Below, one piece after another: positions 58,100-64,000 of a DNA stretch of 64,000 nucleotides; within the stretch, counting starts at the first letter, position 1, and every line of letters begins with the position of its first letter. This DNA comes from Geosiphon pyriformis. Its lineage: Eukaryota > Glomeromycota > Glomeromycetes > Archaeosporales > Geosiphonaceae. The DNA is taken from contig JAAOMT010000301.1 of assembly GCA_016748015.1 (NCBI GenBank), positions 75,967-139,966 on the forward strand. The letters run 5' to 3'. The translations under genes were made by a program, and so were the position numbers. The notes below the pieces were generated by a model, which worked only from the letters and a program-made list of their open reading frames with translations, was not told the origin of the DNA and did not search any database.

Positions 58100-58234
58100 T
58101 GTAGTCCTGACTGGCCCAAGTGGCTGGTCACGTGTAGAAAGCACATGATTCGCTCCTAGTTTAGATTATTTGTATGATGTATGGCACTAGGTCGAGTTTG
58201 GACCTCATTTGTTAAATTAAATAAAAAAAAAAAA
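58100..58234 (+). repeat. 3' UTR and A-tail of LINE E1
   Basis: GTAGTCCTGACTGGCCCAAG, TGGCTGGTCACGTGTAG and a T-rich segment precede AAATAAAAAAAAAAAA. The same tail is found in the truncated copies at 35825-35945 and 37155-37275, so it is probably the recognition end for reverse transcription. Confidence 0.8.
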
Positions 58235-60185
58235 TTATTGTTAATTTATTTAAAATTTCTTAGCAATTAATATAACTACCTTATTAATTATAAATTAAAA
58301 ACACCAATTATAAATAAATAAATATTGTTATAAATAAACTTGGTAGTATATAATAGTAATATTTAGTGTTCAAAATTTGGGTTTTTAGGGAGCTTTTAAT
58401 AGTTTTCTTTTAGTAGACTTGTTTAGAGTATTAGTGTTATTAGTCTCTGAAGATTTTTCTAATTAATATGAATTTATCTATAAAGTTCTTTGGTTATAAG
58501 GCACAGAAAAATGGTTTTATGGTGTTGCAATTTTTTGTATATAAGCTATTTTTTTCAAACTAGTTAAGTACAATCATTAGAGTCTAACAGTGTTTTTTTG
58601 CCTTTTTGATAAGCTAACAAGATACTATTAATATTTAATTCTAGAAAAAACTTCTCTCTTTTATCAGACTATCATAAAGTTTATTTCCAGACAGTTGATT
58701 TTCTTATGTTGCTACTCTACAAGAGAAAATGAAAAAAAATAAAAGAAAAGAAAAATAAAAGAAAATAAAAGAAGATAAATTAGTATTGTTAATTGTCATG
58801 ATCAAAAGCAATTAGTTTAAGTCATAATGATTTGAGACTGTTTTATGCTAAGAACATTTGGCTGAAAACAAAGATAAAAACAAGATTAATTCAGTTACAA
58901 TGCATAAAATATGAGAATTATACAGATGAGAATTTTGAGTTTTGTTAATATTTCTTTTATTTTAATTATATAAAATATAAAATGTAATAAAAGATATGTA
59001 ACAAATATAGATAGAAAAAAATTGATTTTTGTCTATCTGTCTGTTTTTTTATTTTCTATAACTACTTTCTTTTATATATTTTTCTTAGTTTTACAAGACT
59101 GTTTTTGATTGTTTTGTTATTGCTAATTATTGTTTGTTATTTTTGTTATTGCTTCGTTTTTCTATGTTATTACTAATTATTCTCATTATTTTGTACTATA
59201 TTATGTTATCATGTTTTGTATTGTGTTATCTTGAGTTATTATGTATTATTTTGTGTTCTTTTACATTATCCTGTGTTATCATGTTTTTGATTATATTTCT
59301 TCATAACTTGGATTGGTTTTTCTACTTAGATAACAACATATAATAAAAAAACTTTTAAAAAATTAAAATAAAAGCTAATTAAGACTTTAATTTTAATTTA
59401 TTTAGATTATAATAAACCATTTATAATTTTAATTAATATATTTAAAACAATATTATTACAATAGAAACCCAATAAATAAAATATATATTAGCAAAAATTT
59501 AAATTTAATAGAATAAAATTATAGAATTTCAATATTAAAACACTTAATAATTTATTAAACAATAATAAAATAAAAAAATATCTTAGCAAGTTATTTAATA
59601 TTTATATCAACTATAAAAATTTAACATTATTACAAAAAAAAATTAGTTAATAAAAAGCATATAAATAGAAAATAATATTGTTATAAATTAAATACAAATT
59701 ACACTATATAAAAAAAAATAAAAAAGTTAATAACTTATTATAAATAAGACCAATAAAAAATTATTAATTTAAATATTATTAAACTTTTAATATAAACAAT
59801 TAGATATATTAATAATTTTTATATTATCTTAATATTTAATAGTTTAAAAAAAATTATTTTAAAATAAACAAAATAAAATACATTATTAATTTAAACACTA
59901 TTTTGTTTATTAAGATTTATTATATTAAAAAACTCAATAAAAATTAAACAATTTATTAAAAATAACAACAAAATAAAAAAACAACAGAATATTTTAATTG
60001 TAAAGCAACTATTAAAAAAACCAAAAAATTATATTATTAGTCAATAATATACTCAAATATAATTTAATATATATAAAATTATAATACTTGCCAAAAAAAA
60101 AATAAGATTAAGTAAACTATTAAAACCAATTAAAATTAGACATTATTTAATTAAATTAGAATTAATTTAATAAAACTATTAATTA
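58235..60185. other. A+T-rich decayed repeat DNA
   Basis: The 58380-58860 part is less extreme; 58730-58810 (AAAAGAAAAG, AAAATAAAAG, TTGTCATGATCAAAAG) resembles the A/G-tract and GTCATGATCAAGAACTAT part of the B-family LTR (3720-3840), so a worn LTR is likely. 59100-59330 is a T-rich run of TATTATG/TGTTATC units with no credible protein. From 59340 onward A/T dominate. Confidence 0.5.
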
Positions 60186-60189
60186 TAAC

Positions 60190-60530
60190 TTTTAAAAACA
60201 ATAAATATATTATTATTGTCATTGATTATTTTATTAAATGGCCAAAAGCCAAAGTAATTTAAAAAATTAATGTTAAATTAATAAATAAATTTGTTAACCA
60301 AAAATTAATATATTAACATAAATATTTAAAAGAATTGCTATTTAATCAAAAAACTTATTTTGTAAACAAAATATTGATTAAACTAAGTCAAAAATTTAAA
60401 GTAAAAAAAATTATTATTATTGTTATTATTATATTATTTATAAATAAATAACTTAATTAAAAGATTTAATAAAACATTGTATAAAATATTAACCAAAATC
60501 AACCAAAAGAATAAAATTTGTTTATATTAT
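60190..60530 (+). pseudogene. A+T-collapsed Ty3/gypsy integrase relic
   Basis: Through stops the plus strand reads NKYIIIVIDYFIKWPKAKVI (about 60200-60258), HKYLKELLFNQKTYFVNKIL, then IKLSQKFKVKKI (about 60316-60410), and RFNKTL-like text near 60450. These line up in order with NRYIAVAMDYLTKWLEAKAI, CPKELLSDQGTYFVNRTLAK and LSQRFGIKRL of element B. The second catalytic Asp (SDQ) reads NQ. Confidence 0.75.
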
Positions 60531-60759
60531 CAAGATTATTTATTTATTAAATAATAAAATAAATAATATTATTTAAATTAGTATATAATAAAACAAAAAT
60601 CTGGAAAAAAAATATTAAAAACTTCTTTCTCTCGTTCCTCCACAAATCCTAAAAAAAGAGTTAAAAGTTTTTTAGAAGAAGTTTTTTATCATTCAGTACA
60701 ATAAATTCAAACCATTTCTGCTTGATTACAAGGCCATTGTTGGCCCTAGTATTGCTGTC

Positions 60760-62553
60760 ATGAAACAGACGGTTAAAAGTTCTGGCTCTAAGAATGGTTT
60801 CAAGGCTGTTCTGTCAAGGAAAAAGAGAAGAAGTGGTGTTTTTGAGGACAATGCTGGTGCTGAAGAGGGTTCTGCTAAAGTGCAAAGTGGTCATTCATGG
60901 GGTTCAGAGACTGGTGATACCACAAAATCTGACAGTGTTGATATGGAAGAGGAATGTTTTGTTGAGGAGACAAGTTTCAATTATGGTAAAGGTGGTGCAC
61001 TCATTGGTGGAGATTTGGATCAAATGCTGAAAGGTTTGTGGTTGACAACTAGGAAAGCATTGGGAAAATCTTTGGGAAAGATCAACTTCCTGGATGACAA
61101 TGATAATGATAATGTTTTTCTGGATGCCCCTCTGGTGCTTCCCCCTCCTCTTAAGAATCTGGTCAATGTTTCAGTTAGAAAGTCATTTGCTTTGGATTTG
61201 GATCTGAAAGCGGTAGAAGAAAATTCAGCCCAGAAGAAGCTTAAGAAGATCAGGAATTTATTTTCTGGAATTAATGGTTTTGGGGGGGCATCTACCCCTT
61301 TAAAATTCTCAGGGATTATCAGAATGACGTTCACTTCCAAATCGGGTCTAATAAAGGCCACTGAAAAAGCTACTGGTGCGAATATCATGATAAACACTGA
61401 TCTTAAGAGATCATCTGGGTGATCAGATCGGGCTGTGGTCATGAAAGAAATTCCAGTTGGAACATTGGCTAAGGCTGTGCATACTGCGCTATCCAAGTTT
61501 GAAGTTATTAAGGCGATCAAGATGCAGTTAATTGGGCTGTGGCAGAAAGCGATGGTGGAATTTGAATGATCGGATCAAGCTGATTTGGCCGCAGCTGAGT
61601 GGTCCATCTTAATCGGGAAAGATGCTGTACGTGCGGCTAGAGCTGATTCAGACAAAGAAGCGTGAGATGTAAGGGACCAACATAGGGTGCTGCTCTACAC
61701 ATTGCTGATGGAGACCACTGCTCATGATATCTGGGACTTTGTTAGATCTGTGAGTGGGAAAACGTGCGTCATTGATCGTCATTCTGTTACATATGTTCGG
61801 GCCAGGTGTGCTGTTGTTTGTTTCAACTCTGCTGAATTATTAGATGCTACTGTGGGAACCATGCCAGTACTCAGGAACACCAATCTCCACTGGTCTTGCC
61901 TCATTTCTGCTAAATGCACCAAGTGTGAGAAATTGGGTCACATGTCATTGGGTTGTGTAGTTGGTGGGAAATTATCTTCTGGTAGTTCACTGCGTAGGGT
62001 TTTCTTGGATACGGATAAAAGCAGGCTAGCAACCATTTATGCCAAATGCTCAGCTCTAGTTGTCCATCCAGTATCTTTTGGTGGTCTCTCTTGAACAAAG
62101 GTTGCTCACGGGTGTTTTTCGCCCCCCCTCTTTAGTCAGAACGTTGTGGTAAATAATGGCTCCTCTTCAGAGATAAAGCCGTCCCAACAGGTTGTGATAG
62201 AAGTCAATGATAGGTTCGCTGCTCTTGAGCACAGTCTCGCCAGCCTTGCGGAGCAAGTTGGTAAGCTGGCTAAGAGGTTAGATGCACTTGGGCCAACGGT
62301 TCCCCAGCCTAGCCCTGGATGTCAGCCATTGGTGACCCCTTCATCACAGGATCAAGGAGCGGATGTAGTGATAAGTGAGGGTTCAGGTGTGTCCACTAGT
62401 GGTGGGAATGTCGCGGAAGCGGTGTCTTTTGATATGTCTTCAGTGTCTAAGCTGGAAGACAGCATGAAGTGTTTAATGGAGACGGTTCTGGGCCTTTTGG
62501 CCAAAGTGGATAGTATAGGTGTGCTTTCGGTGTCTCTACCCTTCACCCAATGA
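60760..62553 (+). pseudogene. ORF1 of LINE E2
   Basis: One frame of about 597 codons from ATG 60760 to TGA 62551, with four in-frame stops at 61420, 61567, 61663 and 62092, all TGA. At least three sit where Trp is expected (at 61663 E1 has NIWVSRD, at 62092 E1 has KSWAQV, at 61567 W fits FE-stop-SDQA). The zinc knuckle CTKCEKLGHMSLGC (about 61915-61956) and the RRM-like part (RAVVMKEIPVGTLAKAVHTA) match E1. The C-terminal part is a helical segment ALEHSLASLAEQVGKLAKRL, a likely coiled coil. Confidence 0.88.
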
Positions 62554-64000
62554 GCAGTTTAGTTTGGAAAGTTGCTACATGCAATGTCAGGGGCATGAAC
62601 AATCCCGCTAAGCAAGAGGACATTATTAGGTGGCATAAGGAAATGAATAATTTGGTTTCTATTGTTACTGAAACAAAATTAAGAAGTAGGGTTTGTCTGT
62701 GGATTGCAGACAAGTTCGATGGTGTCCGAGTGTTCACTTCTGGTTTGGACTCTGGTCACTTGGGTGTGGGTGTTGCTGTTATTATGGACGTTTCTTTGGC
62801 TTGTCATGTGTGCAAGGTTTCTGAGGTGCCTGGTCGGGTTCTTTCCATTAAATTACTTTTCAAGAGTAAACTTTCTGTGTCAATTTTGGGGCTTTATGCT
62901 GGTGCTTTTTCAGTGGTTTGGTTCTCTCAGGCTGGTGAAATCAATTCTCTCATTGTGAAGGCTGTCAACGAATCTTCTTTTGTCATTCTCAGTGGCAATT
63001 TTAATGAAGACAGCTCTCATAAAAGTGCAAGTTTCAAAGGATGCTTTGATTTGGATCTGGTCAATTCTTTAGTTGGTAGCCCGGCTGCAAAAATGCCCAC
63101 TTGAGAAAATTCTAAGGGTGTTAAAAAAACAATTGATTACATGTTTGTCTCTTTGAGTCTTGTCAATGCGATAGTGCATCGTGCAGTTTTGAATGTCAGT
63201 GAGCATTTTAACACAGACTATCAAGCTGTTTCAGTGGATTTGGGTTTGGGCAGACTCTTAGATACGTGTTTGAATTCTCTTCGCAAGCAAGCAAATAAAG
63301 ACCATTGGAAGTTTGACGTCAAAAGTGCCAGTAAAGCTAAGTGGTTGGAGTTCAGGGATGCCTCAGCTGCTAATGTCTCTATGTTCTCAGATGCTTTTGG
63401 TGTGGCAGTAAAATTTTCAGATGTGGACACTATGTGGGACATTGTTTGCAAGATCATGGTTCTTTCAACAGGTGGTACATTTAAGAAAAAATGGTTCAAA
63501 GGTTTTGATGGCGTGTTTACCAAAACTTCTTCTAGGTTTTACAAGCTGGAGCTGCTGGTTTCTAAGTTGGTCAAGGCTTCGCGTTTGGCTTCTAGTGATG
63601 GTTTTGCTTCTTTGTTGGAGGTGTAGCACAGACTCGACTCCCCTGGTGCATTGGTGGTTAAGTCTCTGTTTCTTTCAAGTTCTAATTTTGATCTTATTCG
63701 TTCTGCGCTGGCCAAAGCAAAAAAATCATACTGCTCCTTCAAATTAGTGGAATCCAAGTGCGCTGAAGAATCCTCGATCAAGCAGGCTATTGGTAAAAGG
63801 ATGGAGAGTTTTGAGCTAAACAAGGGTCACACCATTAGAAGTGTTTTGGAGTGTCTTTTTTGCAAGGTAGTCCTGGATCATTTGGTTGTAGAAGATGAGT
63901 TGATTTTAGAGCCTGTTTTGGTTAAGTCTAAGGTGGACAAAATTATGGAGAGATGAACCAGAAAACATGAGGTGGTGTCTGACTTGTCTAAGGATTGGGC
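62550..64000 (+). pseudogene. ORF2 of LINE E2, N-terminal part (endonuclease)
   Basis: The ATG at 62550 overlaps the ORF1 stop as ATGA. MSSLVWKVATCNVRGMN and TETKL show the endonuclease fold. The GDFN motif reads GNFN (62995-63006), and the DHQAV of E1 is DYQAV here (63218). Stops lie at 63102 (T-stop-EN, where E1 has TWEN), 63624 (V-stop-HRL, where E1 has MWHRL) and 63954 (R-stop-TRK, where E1 also has a stop, TAG). The reverse transcriptase lies beyond the window. Confidence 0.88.

Larger units (their letters stand above)
51410..58234 (+). mobile_element. Full-length LINE E1, inactive
   Basis: A non-LTR retrotransposon of 6.8 kb with a 5' leader, ORF1, ORF2 and an A-tail ending at 58234. 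The 5' end CTTCTTTCTCTC(T/G) is shared with LINE E2 at 60622, so both are full-length at the 5' side. TTATTGT occurs at 51391 upstream and 58235 downstream, a possible target duplication, though in A/T-rich DNA. Both ORFs carry nonsense codons. The domain order EN, RT, RNase H, Cys/His motif is that of an I/R1-like LINE clade. Confidence 0.9.
60622..64000 (+). mobile_element. LINE E2, 5' half, runs off the window
   Basis: It starts with ACTTCTTTCTCTCGTTCCTC like E1. ORF1 and the start of ORF2 follow; the element continues past 64000. Protein identity to E1 is clearly that of one family, but ORF1 is more divergent than ORF2, for instance the ORF2 segment 63300-63600 is nearly the same as 54140-54490. 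Confidence 0.9.

Noticed and set aside
59134-59343. Leu/Ile-rich plus-strand ORF of 69 codons
   Set aside because: It lies in a T-rich simple repeat (TGTTATC/TATTATG units), with no domain and no splice context.

Overview
The window looks like nuclear DNA of an arbuscular mycorrhizal fungus of the Rhizophagus/Glomus type. The reasons are: intron-rich genes of fungal type, very high A+T between genes, and LINE and Ty3/gypsy families whose protein style I recognise from Glomeromycotina genomes. The genus is inference; no search was run. No rRNA or CRISPR array was seen. tRNAs could not be scanned for properly.

Layout. (1) 1-18234 is one nest of transposons. A Ty3/gypsy element in minus orientation (B, 3374-13566) sits inside a plus-strand Ty3/gypsy element (A, 281-18162). 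A in turn sits inside a small inverted-repeat element (D1, which began before the window and ends at 18234). (2) 18300-26200 is decayed repeat DNA: a reversed LTR fragment, a minus-strand gag relic (C) carrying a second, uninterrupted copy of the small element (D2, 20346-21312), and an A+T-collapsed relic of a retroelement ORF1. (3) 26654-35393 is a gene island: a mitochondrial dehydrogenase kinase, the ribosome-assembly factor TSR1, the YAE1-partner LTO1 sharing a very short divergent promoter with TSR1, and a conserved helical protein I cannot name firmly. (4) 35825-40980 holds 5'-truncated LINE tails, A+T desert and a minus-strand ORF1 relic. (5) 41311-47855 is a second gene island: a small secreted or surface protein, a three-LIM-domain protein, and an Rck2/Srk1-type stress kinase divergent from it. 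(6) 47856-64000 is A+T desert holding collapsed Ty3/gypsy pol, one full-length but broken LINE (51410-58234) and the first half of a second LINE of the same family (from 60622).

Themes. Element B has an unusual gene order: gag, protease, a cysteine-rich spacer, a dUTPase domain, reverse transcriptase, RNase H, integrase. Almost every element carries lesions that can be explained by G-to-A or C-to-T changes: TGG to TAG or TGA, CAG/CAA to stop, catalytic Asp to Asn, protease DSG losing its Gly. The A+T deserts still spell faint reverse transcriptase and integrase protein. Together this suggests that transposons here were mutated directionally until they became featureless A+T DNA, while the two host-gene islands stayed intact.

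Host genes. TSR1 (40S assembly) and LTO1 (Fe-S loading of the ribosome-recycling ATPase ABCE1/Rli1, by family knowledge) share 137 bp of upstream DNA. The LIM protein and the Rck2-like kinase also diverge from a shared region of about 730 bp. All host genes have intact frames once short GT-AG introns are removed; exon borders given here were worked out by hand from splice signals and phase.
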